A stretch of DNA of 32,756 nucleotides from Deltaproteobacteria bacterium (GCA_031269825.1 JAISYP010000145.1:1-32756), one strand, 5' to 3'; numbered from the stretch's first letter, positions 23,763 through 32,135 are shown. The notes: generated by a model not told the origin, from the letters alone. A program made the numbers and translations.

Positions 23763-26700
23763 ATGCCTTGGAAAATCGTCATTGTGGTTAGTCCCAGCCA
23801 ACTGGGCCATCTGTCCCCGGTCATGGCCGCGGGCGGGTGGTTGGGGGCGGGGGCTAGTTTTCGCTCCCCCCAACCTTTAGACGCGCGTAAGGCGAGCGAG
23901 ACGGCTAGCCCTTCTTCGGAAACGCCGGCCGCCATTAACCCATCGGGCTCCGATATAGCTCCCCAATTAGCCGAAACTAACCAAGACCTGGGCGAGCTGG
24001 TCATCCACTTGAGCCCGGAGTTTGTCGCGGCCTTAGGTTTAAGCCCGGACAGGTTAGCCAATCCTTTAGACTTGTGGTCAGAGTTACTCCATCCCCAGGA
24101 TCAAGAAGCCTTCGTCACCCAGGTGGCGGCGTGTCTGGCCGGGGGGGCGGGGTTCCAACTGGATCATTTGATCTTTTCCCCGGCCCTAGGGACTTGGGCC
24201 CAAGCCCAAACCTTCGCTGGGGTGACGCCTGGGGAAGGGATCAATCTATGGGGGTTTACCCGACTCCGCGAGCGCGCCCGACCGGATCAACTTTTTGACC
24301 GCGACCAGTCCTCGGAAAATTATCGGATCATGGTGGACAACATGACCGAGGCGTGTGGTTTGTGGGACACGAGCTTTAACCATCTGGATTCCAACGAGGC
24401 GGTGGCGCCGCTATTTGGTTTACCGAATAAACAGGCTTTCGCCGAGTATTTCCCCGCCCTTTCCCCGCCCTATCAACCCGATGGCCAGGTTTCCGAAGAG
24501 GCTTTCCGGGAGCATTTGCGCAAAACTTTCGCCGAGGGCCGGGATGAGTTTGAGTGGCTTTTTCAAACCTTAGAAGGCGATCCCATCCAGACCGACGTGA
24601 GTCAGGCGCGGGTCAACACGCCCCAAGGCGATATCCTGGTCAGCTTTATCCGGGATATCCGGAGCCTAAAAGCCACCGAGGCGGAGGTGGAAAGGGAGCG
24701 GAGCCTATTACAGAAGATCCTCGACAATAGCCCCATCGCCTTTTTGGTGAGCGTGGGGGGCGTGGTGCGTTTTTTTTCGCCCTTCGCCCGTCAATCTTTG
24801 GGTTTATCCATTGGTGAGCCCTTAAGTAACCTGTTCGCCAATGAGGAGCAATTTAAATTTATCCTAAAAAGTATAGAGCGCAAGGGTCGTTTGGCCTGGC
24901 AAGAGACGGTCATTTACGACGTCGACGGCAATGAGCGCCATATGCTGTTAAACGCCTTTAAAACCGAGTATTACGGTGATATTGGTTACTTATTTTGGTT
25001 GATGGACATCACCGAAATGGTGGAAAAAGAAAAGGCTTTAAGTTTAGCTAGGGAGGCGGCCGAGGCCAGCGCTAAAGCCAAGAGCGAATTTTTGGCCAAT
25101 ATGAGTCACGAGATTCGCACCCCCATGAACGCCATCATTGGGTTAAGCCATTTGACCTTGCAAACTGAGCTCGATTCTCAACAGGCCGAATATGTGGAAA
25201 GGGTTTTAAGAGCCGCGAAAACCTTGTTGCGCGTCATCAACGATATCTTAGATTTTTCCAAGATTGAGGCGGGAAAACTCGAGATGGAGAACGTGGAGTT
25301 CAACATTGGGGAAGTCATCTCCGAGACGATGGAGCTGCAGGCTTTAAGGGCCGCGGAGAAAAACCTGGAGTTTTACGTGGATTTGCCGGAGAACGCGCCC
25401 TCGGTGGTCATTGGCGATCCCACTAGACTATCGCAGATTTTAACGAACTTGGTCTCTAACGCCATTAAATTCACCGCCAAAGGCGAGGTGGGCGTGAAGA
25501 TGGAAATCATCGGCGATGAGATCCCGCGGGTCACCACTTTGCGTTTTACCGTTCGCGACTCGGGCATTGGATTGACCCAGGAGGAGATGAATCGGCTCTT
25601 CGCCCCGTTTTCTCAGGCTGACACCTCCACCACCCGTCGTTATGGGGGCACGGGCTTAGGGCTGACGATCACTAAGCGCTTGGTGGAGATGATGAGTGGC
25701 CAAATCTGGTGCGTGAGTATGCCGGGGCATGGCAGTTCTTTCATTTTCACGGCCCGGTTTGGGGTGGCTGACTCGTGGGGTCAAGCCCAGAACGCCCGGC
25801 CATTTATGGGGCTAAAGGCTTTGGCCATTGACGACAATCCTTCGGCTTTACAGATTTTGTCGACCAATCTAGCTAATTTAGGGTTCACGGTCACGCGGGC
25901 CTCCTCCGGGGAATCGGCTTGCAATCGGCTTAAGGTCAGCCACCTCAAAAACGAGATGGTGATTCCCGACGTTATCTTGGTTGATTACAAGATGGTGAAG
26001 ATGGATGGTCTAGAGACCATCGCTCGGTTGTGGCGGGAATACGCCCCGGCCCGCCCGCTGACCGCGCTCATGGTCTCAGGCTTGGCCTCCGAGGGGATCC
26101 AGGCCCAAGCCCGCCAGATGGGCGTGACGTCCATTTTTTTAAAACCGTTATCTTTCACCACGCTGCGGGCGGGTTTGTCGGATCTGTTGAATCGGCCCAG
26201 CGAGTCTGAGTCGGACGTGAAATCCACGTTCGCGTCCGCCGCCAAGCTCGCGCCCAAGTCCGCGCCCGCCGCCGAGTCTAAGCCTAAACCTAAGCCAGAG
26301 GCCGACTCCAAATCCATGGCCAACAAACCCAACTTCCAAGAGATGTTGGCTCATTTAAAAGGGCGCCCGCTCTTACTGGTCGAGGACAATGAGGTCAACC
26401 AACTGGTGGCCAGCAAGATTTTGCGCAAAGCCGGGTTTGAGGTTAATATCGCCAACAACGGCTTAGAGGCCTTGGACATGGTGCGCGGGGGACATTATGA
26501 GCTGGTGCTAATGGATATTCAAATGCCCGAGATGGATGGTTTGACCGCCACGCGGGAAATCCGCAAAATGGAGCGCTTTAAGGATCTGCCCATTGTGGCC
26601 ATGACCGCCCACGCCATGACCGGGGATCGGGATTTAAGTTTGGCCGCGGGCATGAACGATCATGTGACCAAACCCATTGACATGCCGGAACTGTTTAAAG

Positions 26701-26801
26701 CGTTGGCTCGTTGGTTACCCAAAGAGCCGACCATGAAAAAACCGACTAACGAGCCGGTTAGCCCAAGCGAGCCGGCCATCGCCCCGGCCGAGGGCCCTTA
26801 A
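23763..26801 (+). CDS. Cytosolic PAS hybrid histidine kinase with two receiver domains
   Basis: A 1012-residue hybrid sensor kinase without membrane helices. Two to three PAS-like domains (about 75-170, 190-300, 310-430) precede a coiled linker. The dimerisation domain has the phospho-accepting H449 in SHEIRTPMNAIIG. The ATPase domain follows with its N box (ILTNLVSNAIKFT), DSGIG and the GTGLGL lid region. Receiver 1 (about 680-805) has an IDD acidic pair, D741 and FLKPLS. Receiver 2 (about 868-990) has VEDN, D918 and VTKPID. No histidine phosphotransfer domain is fused, so phosphate must pass to a separate protein. A Lys/Pro-rich linker joins the receivers. Start is ATG with no clear ribosome site. 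It lies 29 bp after the LysM gene, likely same transcript. Confidence 0.93.
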   Translation: MPWKIVIVVSPSQLGHLSPVMAAGGWLGAGASFRSPQPLDARKASETASPSSETPAAINPSGSDIAPQLAETNQDLGELVIHLSPEFVAALGLSPDRLANPLDLWSELLHPQDQEAFVTQVAACLAGGAGFQLDHLIFSPALGTWAQAQTFAGVTPGEGINLWGFTRLRERARPDQLFDRDQSSENYRIMVDNMTEACGLWDTSFNHLDSNEAVAPLFGLPNKQAFAEYFPALSPPYQPDGQVSEEAFREHLRKTFAEGRDEFEWLFQTLEGDPIQTDVSQARVNTPQGDILVSFIRDIRSLKATEAEVERERSLLQKILDNSPIAFLVSVGGVVRFFSPFARQSLGLSIGEPLSNLFANEEQFKFILKSIERKGRLAWQETVIYDVDGNERHMLLNAFKTEYYGDIGYLFWLMDITEMVEKEKALSLAREAAEASAKAKSEFLANMSHEIRTPMNAIIGLSHLTLQTELDSQQAEYVERVLRAAKTLLRVINDILDFSKIEAGKLEMENVEFNIGEVISETMELQALRAAEKNLEFYVDLPENAPSVVIGDPTRLSQILTNLVSNAIKFTAKGEVGVKMEIIGDEIPRVTTLRFTVRDSGIGLTQEEMNRLFAPFSQADTSTTRRYGGTGLGLTITKRLVEMMSGQIWCVSMPGHGSSFIFTARFGVADSWGQAQNARPFMGLKALAIDDNPSALQILSTNLANLGFTVTRASSGESACNRLKVSHLKNEMVIPDVILVDYKMVKMDGLETIARLWREYAPARPLTALMVSGLASEGIQAQARQMGVTSIFLKPLSFTTLRAGLSDLLNRPSESESDVKSTFASAAKLAPKSAPAAESKPKPKPEADSKSMANKPNFQEMLAHLKGRPLLLVEDNEVNQLVASKILRKAGFEVNIANNGLEALDMVRGGHYELVLMDIQMPEMDGLTATREIRKMERFKDLPIVAMTAHAMTGDRDLSLAAGMNDHVTKPIDMPELFKALARWLPKEPTMKKPTNEPVSPSEPAIAPAEGP

Positions 26802-26879
26802 TTTTTTGATTAACCCTTTCTCCCCCTTAACCCCAATAACCGCCGTGACTTTTTCCCCTTGGCCCATTAAGGATCCTTA

Positions 26880-27767
26880 ATGATTTTTCAACCTCTGACT
26901 TTAGAGAGCCAACCGATTTTTCGGGCCCTAGAAAGGGATTTTCCGCTGGCTACCTCGGACGCCAATTTCACCAACGTCCTCATCTGGAACGATTATTATC
27001 ATATTGTCTGGACCGAGGCTTTTGGTTGTCTATGTCTTTTAGCCCACCCCGAGGGCGGGGAGGGGGCCCAGCCGCCCTTCGCTTTCCCGCCTTTAGGGGG
27101 CGGCGACAAGGTGAAAGCGAGCGAGTTTCTGTTTAGTCAAATGGACAAACCCTTGATGGCCCGGGCTCCGGAGGCGATGACCCAATTTTTAGCCGAGCGC
27201 CGGCCGACCTGGAAGATTGTCCCAGACTCGGATAACGACGATTACGTGTATTTAGCCGAAAGTCTCATCACTTTAAGCGGCCGACGGATGCATCAGAAAA
27301 AAAATCATTACAACTATTTTGTCAATAATTATCAGCCCGAGTACGTGGATGTCACGGAGGCCATTATCCCAGAACTGATGGCCCTGGAAGATTTGTGGTT
27401 AACGGCTAAAACCGATAAGCTCGGCTTTCACACCCATTTGAGCGTGGAAAGGCGGGCGACGCGGACGCTCTTGACCAATTTAACGGTTTTGGGTCTGAGT
27501 GGTTTGGCCATCCGCTTAAATGGCCAGGTCGAGGCCTTCACTATTGGGGAGCGGTTAAACCCCGACACGGCCGTCATCCACGCGGAAAAAGGCAATCCAG
27601 AGATTCGGGGGATATACGTGGCCCTGTGTAGCGAGTACTGTCGGCGGCGGTTCTCGGAACTAACTTATATTAATAGAGAGCAAGATCTAGGGTTACCGGG
27701 TTTAAGGTTTTCCAAAGAATCGCTAAAACCCCACCATATGGCTAAAAAATATCTAATTACCCCCTAA
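26880..27767 (+). CDS. DUF2156 / phosphatidylglycerol lysyltransferase C-terminal-like protein
   Basis: A 295-residue soluble protein of the DUF2156 (LPG_synthase_C-like) family, which has two GNAT-like acyltransferase folds. Characteristic stretches are SDANFTNVLIWNDYY near the start, a LSGRRMHQKKNHYNYF helix in the middle, LSGLAIRLNGQVEAFTIGE, HAEKGNPEIRGIY, and LTYINREQDLGLPGLRFSK close to the end. Relatives that modify lipids or peptidoglycan carry this domain fused to a membrane part; here it is free-standing, as in many Desulfobacterota and Firmicutes. The actual substrate is not known. ATG at 26880 has AAGGATCC nearby. A Gly-rich insert at about 60-80 is unusual. Followed 14 bp later by the LysM lipoprotein region. 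Confidence 0.85.
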   Translation: MIFQPLTLESQPIFRALERDFPLATSDANFTNVLIWNDYYHIVWTEAFGCLCLLAHPEGGEGAQPPFAFPPLGGGDKVKASEFLFSQMDKPLMARAPEAMTQFLAERRPTWKIVPDSDNDDYVYLAESLITLSGRRMHQKKNHYNYFVNNYQPEYVDVTEAIIPELMALEDLWLTAKTDKLGFHTHLSVERRATRTLLTNLTVLGLSGLAIRLNGQVEAFTIGERLNPDTAVIHAEKGNPEIRGIYVALCSEYCRRRFSELTYINREQDLGLPGLRFSKESLKPHHMAKKYLITP

Positions 27768-27916
27768 ATCTAATAGATCTAGTGGAATTATTTATCATAA
27801 CCCGCCCTCGCCCCCTTGACGCCGCGCGGGTTCTTTATTCGCTAAAAGCGTTGTCAACTAGGGTCAATCCGGCTATTATAAAACGGAAAATCTCATTGAA
27901 ATTGTCTGAGGCCAAT

Positions 27917-28648
27917 ATGGAGACCAACCAACGCCGAACCCCCCCATCGGCCCATTTAATTAGCTCGGCTAACTCGGCTAAGGCGATCCCGGCCAAGAGC
28001 TGGCCAAACTCGAGCGAACTTAGCTTGAGCGAACTTAGCTCGAGCCAACTGACCTCGAGCCAACTAATCTCGCCTAAAATAGTTAAAATAGTTACTTGGT
28101 TGGGTTCAATTTTCACCAAACTAGCCTTTTCCGCTCACTTTTTTCGTTTGGCTTTGGGGGCGCTGGCTTTGAGTCTCGTTCTGGGTTGCTCCACCGTCTC
28201 GGACGATGAGATGGCCCGACTCCGGGAGGAGACGTACGCCTTGGAAGCGGAACTGGCCATGGCCAAGCGGGAAGCGAGCGTCTTGGATCGGGCGCTCACC
28301 AGCGTCTATCAAGAGCGCGATCAACTGGTGGATCGAATCGCTCGGGCCACGGCGGAGTCCCAGGGTTTAGAGGCTCCGGAGCCCAAAAACCCGAGCCCAG
28401 GGTCTTTGGATAACGCTAGCTCCTTGGGCGCGCTTAACGTCGCCCCTGGGGGGGCGGCGGCTGGCTCGTTAGACCCGGGCGTTCAAGGCGCGGGGCGGAT
28501 TTATCGGGCGGTCTCTGGCGACACTTTATCTTCCATCTCTAGCCGGTTTGGGGTTTCGGTCGCGGTTTTACTGGAACTTAATCCCCAGATCAGTCGTCGG
28601 TCAAGCCAGATGGTCTGGGTGGGCGAGGCGATAAAGTTAACCCAGTGA
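27917..28648 (+). CDS. LysM lipoprotein with an odd repeat-bearing leader
   Basis: The 3' part encodes a clear envelope lipoprotein: a hydrophobic segment FRLALGALALSLVLGC with the lipid-bearing cysteine, a coiled coil (MARLREETYALEAELAMAKRE...), a Gly/Ala-rich linker and one C-terminal LysM domain (YRAVSGDTLSSISSRFGV, LLELNP) that would bind peptidoglycan. The start is unclear. ATG 27917 is supported by GAGG five bases upstream but puts about 65 residues before the hydrophobic core. GTG 27782 gives an even longer leader. TTG 28100 gives a normal signal peptide but lacks a ribosome site. The leader contains a 15-bp tandem repeat encoding Ser-Glu/Gln-Leu units. It precedes proB. Confidence 0.75.
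   Translation: METNQRRTPPSAHLISSANSAKAIPAKSWPNSSELSLSELSSSQLTSSQLISPKIVKIVTWLGSIFTKLAFSAHFFRLALGALALSLVLGCSTVSDDEMARLREETYALEAELAMAKREASVLDRALTSVYQERDQLVDRIARATAESQGLEAPEPKNPSPGSLDNASSLGALNVAPGGAAAGSLDPGVQGAGRIYRAVSGDTLSSISSRFGVSVAVLLELNPQISRRSSQMVWVGEAIKLTQ
28012..28071 (+). repeat. 15-bp tandem repeat, four units
   Basis: Units GAGCGAACTTAGCTT, GAGCGAACTTAGCTC, GAGCCAACTGACCTC and GAGCCAACTAATCTC run head to tail, keeping frame and encoding Ser-Glu-Leu-Ser-x / Ser-Gln-Leu-x-Ser. A smaller CTCGGCTAA duplication lies just upstream at about 27963-27981. Confidence 0.8.
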
Positions 28649-28694
28649 CGGCTTGAGCGATTTTTCGTCAGTTTTTCTCAAGGATCGGAAACAA

Positions 28695-29843
28695 ATGAGT
28701 AGGGATCGACTCGCCAAAACCCGACGCCTGGTGGTTAAAGTCGGTAGCCAGCTCATCCGCGGCCAAGGCTTGGAGGTGGGACGCCTAAAGTCTTTGGCCA
28801 AACAGCTGGGTCAGTTAAAGCGCGGTGGCCGGGATTGTTTATTGGTCTCCAGCGGGGCCGTGGCTTTGGGTTACAAGCGTTTAGGGCTGTTAGAACGGCC
28901 CACCTCGTTGCGCCTTAAGCAAGCCTCGGCCGCGGCTGGGCAAGTGGCCTTGATGATGGCCTGGGAAAAAGCCTTGGAGGCTTATGGCCTAAAAGCGGCC
29001 CAGATTTTATTGACCGCCGAGGATCTGGCCGATCGGGGTCGGTTTTTAAACGCGAAAAACACTTTCATGGCTTTGTTGGAACTGGGGGTCATTCCGGTGG
29101 TGAACGAAAACGACACCGTGGCCGTGGAAGAGCTTAAAGTGGGGGATAACGACACTTTGGGCTCTTTAGTGGCTTCCCTGTGCGAAGCGGATCTGTTCGT
29201 CAACCTAACTGACCAGGACGGGTTGTTTGAGGCGGATCCCAAAAAAGAGCCCCAGGCGGCCTTGATTGACGAGGTGCCCCTGGTCACCCCGGCCATTTTG
29301 GCCTTGGCCGGGGGCTCCTCGGGGCCATTGGGCACGGGGGGGATGTTCACCAAAGTTCGGGCCGCGGGACGTTTATCCGAGCGGGGCGTGCCTTCCCTCA
29401 TCGCCAATGGTTTGACTCGGGACATCTTGATCCGGTTATTGGCCGGGGAAAAACTGGGCACGTATTTTCCGCCCTCCGAAAAAAGGCGCGGGGCCTATAA
29501 ACACTGGCTAGCTTTCGCCGCTCGGCCTAGGGGTCGTTTGATCGTGGACGCGGGGGCGGCTTTGGCGGTGCGGGATAAAGGGAAAAGCCTTCTCCCTGGC
29601 GGCGTGGCTGGGGTGGAGGGGTTGTTCGCGGCTGGCGACGCGGTCTCCATCGCCCAACTGGATCAGGAGCCTTTTGGGGTGGGTTTAGTTAACTACAGTT
29701 CCCCAGAAGTGGGGCGGATCATGGGACTATCCAGTCACCAGATTGAGGAGCGGCTCGGTTATAGCCATTCTGAGGAGATTATCCACCGCGATAACCTGGT
29801 GGTTTTCCCCAACCCGTGGATCCCCATAGCTAACCAGGAATAA
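28695..29843 (+). CDS. proB: Glutamate 5-kinase with PUA domain
   Basis: ProB phosphorylates the gamma-carboxyl of glutamate, the first step of proline synthesis. The ATG at 28695 follows AAGGATCGGAAAC; a TTG at 28653 would add 14 unlikely residues. The 382-residue protein has the amino-acid kinase fold: RRLVVKVGSQLI, the VSSGAVALGYKRLG glycine loop, VNENDTVAVEELKVGDND for glutamate binding, LTDQDGLFEADP, and GTGGMFTKVRAA. A PUA domain follows from about 285 (RGRLIVDAGAALAV to PEVGRIMG). Length is normal. proA does not follow; instead a broken nuclease gene starts in the proB stop (TAATG). Proline synthesis therefore depends on a proA elsewhere. Confidence 0.95.
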   Translation: MSRDRLAKTRRLVVKVGSQLIRGQGLEVGRLKSLAKQLGQLKRGGRDCLLVSSGAVALGYKRLGLLERPTSLRLKQASAAAGQVALMMAWEKALEAYGLKAAQILLTAEDLADRGRFLNAKNTFMALLELGVIPVVNENDTVAVEELKVGDNDTLGSLVASLCEADLFVNLTDQDGLFEADPKKEPQAALIDEVPLVTPAILALAGGSSGPLGTGGMFTKVRAAGRLSERGVPSLIANGLTRDILIRLLAGEKLGTYFPPSEKRRGAYKHWLAFAARPRGRLIVDAGAALAVRDKGKSLLPGGVAGVEGLFAAGDAVSIAQLDQEPFGVGLVNYSSPEVGRIMGLSSHQIEERLGYSHSEEIIHRDNLVVFPNPWIPIANQE

Positions 29844-30512
29844 TGATGAAAATCCGCCGCTTAGGCGCCATTCGCGTGGTCACCGGCTCTTGTTATCAAC
29901 TGGAAAACCCGGCTGGCGGCTATATACTAATGGATTGTGGCCTTTTCCAAGCCGGATCCAGACGGAACCACGAAACTTCCCTACGGCCTCGCGCCAACCA
30001 CAAAACGTGAGGGCCATTGTCCTTACCCACGCCCAGATGGAGCGCTCTGGCCTTGTCCCGCGGTTGGTGAAGGCTGGGCGCCGCGGCCCAGTTTACGCCA
30101 CCCCCGCCACGGTCGAGTGACTGAAGATTTTCTGGTTAGACGCGGCCCACATCCAAGAACAAGAGGCCCTTTGGAAAACCCGGAAAAACCAGCGCCCAGG
30201 TTATAAGCGCGGGGAAGCCCTCTACGCCGAGGCGGACGCGATAGAGGCTAGCCAGCTTTTATCGCCCATAAATATTAATAGGCTTAGGCGATCCAGCCAG
30301 GGGTTAAGATTACCTTGATTCCAGCTGGCCATATATTGGGGGCGGTGAGCGGCTTGGTGACGGTGACGGAACAAGGGGCCACGACCCGGATCCTTTTGTC
30401 TGGGGATTTGGGTGGTCAGGGCTAACTGTTGATTCCGGATCCCCAAACCCCACCCCCGGCGGATTTGATATTTAGGGAAACAACCTATGGCCAGCGCCGC
30501 GTTAAAGAAGAA
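29843..30512 (+). pseudogene. Decayed beta-CASP metallo-beta-lactamase-fold RNA nuclease
   Basis: ATG 29843 overlaps the proB stop, with AGGA upstream, and the first segment MKIRRLGAIRVVTGSCYQLE...LMDCGLFQ is a canonical start of this exonuclease/RNA-processing family. A stop ends that frame at 30007-30009. Family text then resumes in other frames: RAIVLTHAQMERSGLVPRLVK, GPVYATPATVE, a DAAHIQEQEALW helix, IPAGHILGA and LLSGDLGG, ADLIF-ETTYGQRR. The zinc motif HxHxDH has become H-A-Q-M-E-R, so two ligands and the aspartate are lost in addition to the frame damage. Everything after ETTYGQRRVKEEMM is missing; the text ends where repeat copy 3 begins. Confidence 0.88.
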
Positions 30513-30627
30513 ATGATGGTGGCTTGGAGAAAACTCTAGTTTAAGGGAAATCGTCATGTAAAAGAGTATTAATTTCAGTAACTTATATCTTAAGATTCCT
30601 GAATTTTGGACTTTTCGCGAGACCATC
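30513..30627 (+). repeat. Dispersed MITE-like repeat, copy 3
   Basis: Left end ATGATGGTGGCTTGGAGAAAA is diverged, but the core (AGTTTAAGGGAAATCGTCA, AAAAGAGTATTAATTTCA) and right end CTTTTCGCGAGACCATC are clear. It abuts the broken end of the beta-CASP gene. No flanking direct repeat is visible. Confidence 0.75.
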
Positions 30628-31018
30628 TATTCTGTATTCAGCGGAACTTTTTTGGGTAATAATTTTTAATTGAGCGCGTTTATAATCTGTTTAATTATTA
30701 TTATAAACTTACATCATGATAATGACCTCCTTGATACTTATATAATAAATGAAATTAAAATTATTAGCAAGTGTTTTATAGACGTAATTAAGATATAATA
30801 TAAATATATATACAATTTGATATTTTATAACAGTAAAATTTGCTAATTTATTATTATATTGAATATAATTATTTTTATTATTAAATTTAGTAGACTAAGA
30901 TTTTTTTGGAAGGCGCGCGAGGCGCTCGGAAATAAGCGCCAGAGCGCTAGATAGACGACTTCCGTGGCCAGCGGCTTCTCCAATTATTGAGTCTATTATA
31001 TTAATGATATTACAAAAT

Positions 31019-31043
31019 CCAGGGTTTTCGCGAAATCGTCATC
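31019..31043 (-). repeat. Solo end of the dispersed repeat, inverted
   Basis: The minus strand reads GATGACGATTTCGCGAAAACC, matching the left end of copies 2 and 4 with a few changes. No core or second end is attached, so it is a fragment or an isolated terminal repeat. Confidence 0.5.
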
Positions 31044-31159
31044 CTTAAATTAAGGAGCGCGGCCACGTCTAGATCGGTAATTATAGAGGTCAGTCACTTT
31101 CGCCCGCGACCACTATTTCGCCCCACGATAACCGGGATAGATATTTTGGCCATGGGCAG

Positions 31160-31177
31160 TGTGAAATATATTTCACA
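31160..31177. promoter_or_regulatory. Operator-like 18-bp palindrome, site 1
   Basis: TGTGAAATATATTTCACA is a perfect palindrome of form TGTGAA-N6-TTCACA. It lies 365 bp upstream of the J-protein start. Confidence 0.6.
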
Positions 31178-31242
31178 TTAATAGGCGTAAAAGGCCTGAT
31201 CCTGACGGTTCGAGGGAGCGAAAGGAGAAGCGGCTAGTCAGT

Positions 31243-31260
31243 TGTGAATTTTGCTTCACA
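31243..31260. promoter_or_regulatory. Operator-like 18-bp palindrome, site 2
   Basis: TGTGAATTTTGCTTCACA repeats the same TGTGAA-N6-TTCACA arms with a different, non-palindromic middle. The centres of the two sites are 83 bp apart, close to eight helical turns, which suits cooperative binding of one regulator on the same face. Confidence 0.6.
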
Positions 31261-31541
31261 CTAAAATCAAATCATTAATTTGGTGAATACATATGTAATA
31301 ACCTATAAAAAGACGCTAAAGTAAAATTTTGATGAAAAGCCTAAAGAGCTATTGACGGAAGGCTGGAAAAAAATCTATCCATTTGAAAGGGGCGCTTGAG
31401 GATAGGGCGCCAAACTGCGCGCCTGGGCGCGCAATTTGGGAGAAGGTAAAAGTTAACTGTTGGAAATTATTTAAATAATCGACTTGGCCCAATGGTTGCT
31501 ATCTAACTGGTCAGACGTGGAATTTGACCGGAGGTAAGAAC

Positions 31542-32135
31542 ATGAGCCAGTTACAAGCCTATCAGGAACTAAGCCTTAAGCCAGGAGCCTCGGAATTGGA
31601 AATAAGGGCGGCCTTCCGGCGATTAGCCAAAGAATATCACCCTGATAGTTCCGCTCATGGTGGCGACGCTCAAAAGTTCCAAAAAGCCCACCAAGCTTAC
31701 CAAAACCTTTTAGCCAAAGCTCGTTCGAGTCGGAAAACCCAAAACGCCCTTAATGGGGTTCAATTCCAATTTATCAGTCAAAGTCAGAACGGCTTGGACA
31801 TCCATTATGAGTTGGCCTTGGTCAAAAGCTCGGCCACTTTCACTCTAGCCATCCCTAGGACAGTCCACCAAGTTTGCCCCCGCTGCTTTGGCGAAGGTCG
31901 GACACTGGTTCAGATGAACCAAGGATCCATTTATCGGCCGAGCGTTTGCCCCCGTTGTGGCGGCGAGGGGAAGTTGGCCAGAACCAGCCACCTGATGGTT
32001 CAAGTGACGCCCGCCATGGTCGAGAGGGGAAAAATCAGGCTTAAAGGCGCCGGAGCCCAGGACGATAAGTCCGGTCAAAGTGGGGATTTATATGTCAATT
32101 TAAATTTTGTGGAACGACTGGCTAAATCCCACTGA
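31542..32135 (+). CDS. Compact DnaJ-like J-domain protein with half a zinc-finger domain
   Basis: A probable DnaK co-chaperone. The ATG at 31542 follows GGAGG by seven bases; an upstream ATG is weaker. The 197 residues start with a J-domain (about 3-60) carrying the invariant HPD (EYHPDS) needed to stimulate DnaK. No Gly/Phe region follows. A cysteine module holds CPRCFGEG and CPRCGGEG, two of the four repeats found in DnaJ and so enough for one zinc site. The end resembles the first part of the DnaJ substrate-binding domain (VQVTPAMVERGKIRLKGAG, GDLYVNLNF) and then stops, about 170 residues short of full DnaJ. It may be a naturally compact type or a shortened gene; the clean stop and strong ribosome site favour a functional protein. 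Confidence 0.82.
   Translation: MSQLQAYQELSLKPGASELEIRAAFRRLAKEYHPDSSAHGGDAQKFQKAHQAYQNLLAKARSSRKTQNALNGVQFQFISQSQNGLDIHYELALVKSSATFTLAIPRTVHQVCPRCFGEGRTLVQMNQGSIYRPSVCPRCGGEGKLARTSHLMVQVTPAMVERGKIRLKGAGAQDDKSGQSGDLYVNLNFVERLAKSH

Larger units (their letters stand above)
30628..31541. other. AT-rich spacer with hairpin, solo repeat end and paired operators
   Basis: About 0.9 kb without a gene. 30640-30900 is nearly pure A/T. A GC hairpin GGCGCT/AGCGCC lies at 30921-30940. An inverted solo end of the dispersed repeat sits at 31019-31043. Two 18-bp dyads lie at 31160 and 31243, and a 14-bp palindrome ATTATTTAAATAAT at 31466-31479 stands 62 bp before the J-protein start. Confidence 0.65.

Noticed and set aside
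28982-29461. A 159-codon minus-strand frame inside proB
   Set aside because: It is Ser/Arg-rich antisense text with no family features, entirely inside a well-supported gene.
30921-30940. GGCGCT/AGCGCC hairpin considered as a terminator
   Set aside because: No T-run follows in either direction and no gene ends there.
31466-31479. Palindrome ATTATTTAAATAAT upstream of the J-protein
   Set aside because: Pure A/T palindromes of this size are expected often in such AT-rich DNA; not enough to call an operator.
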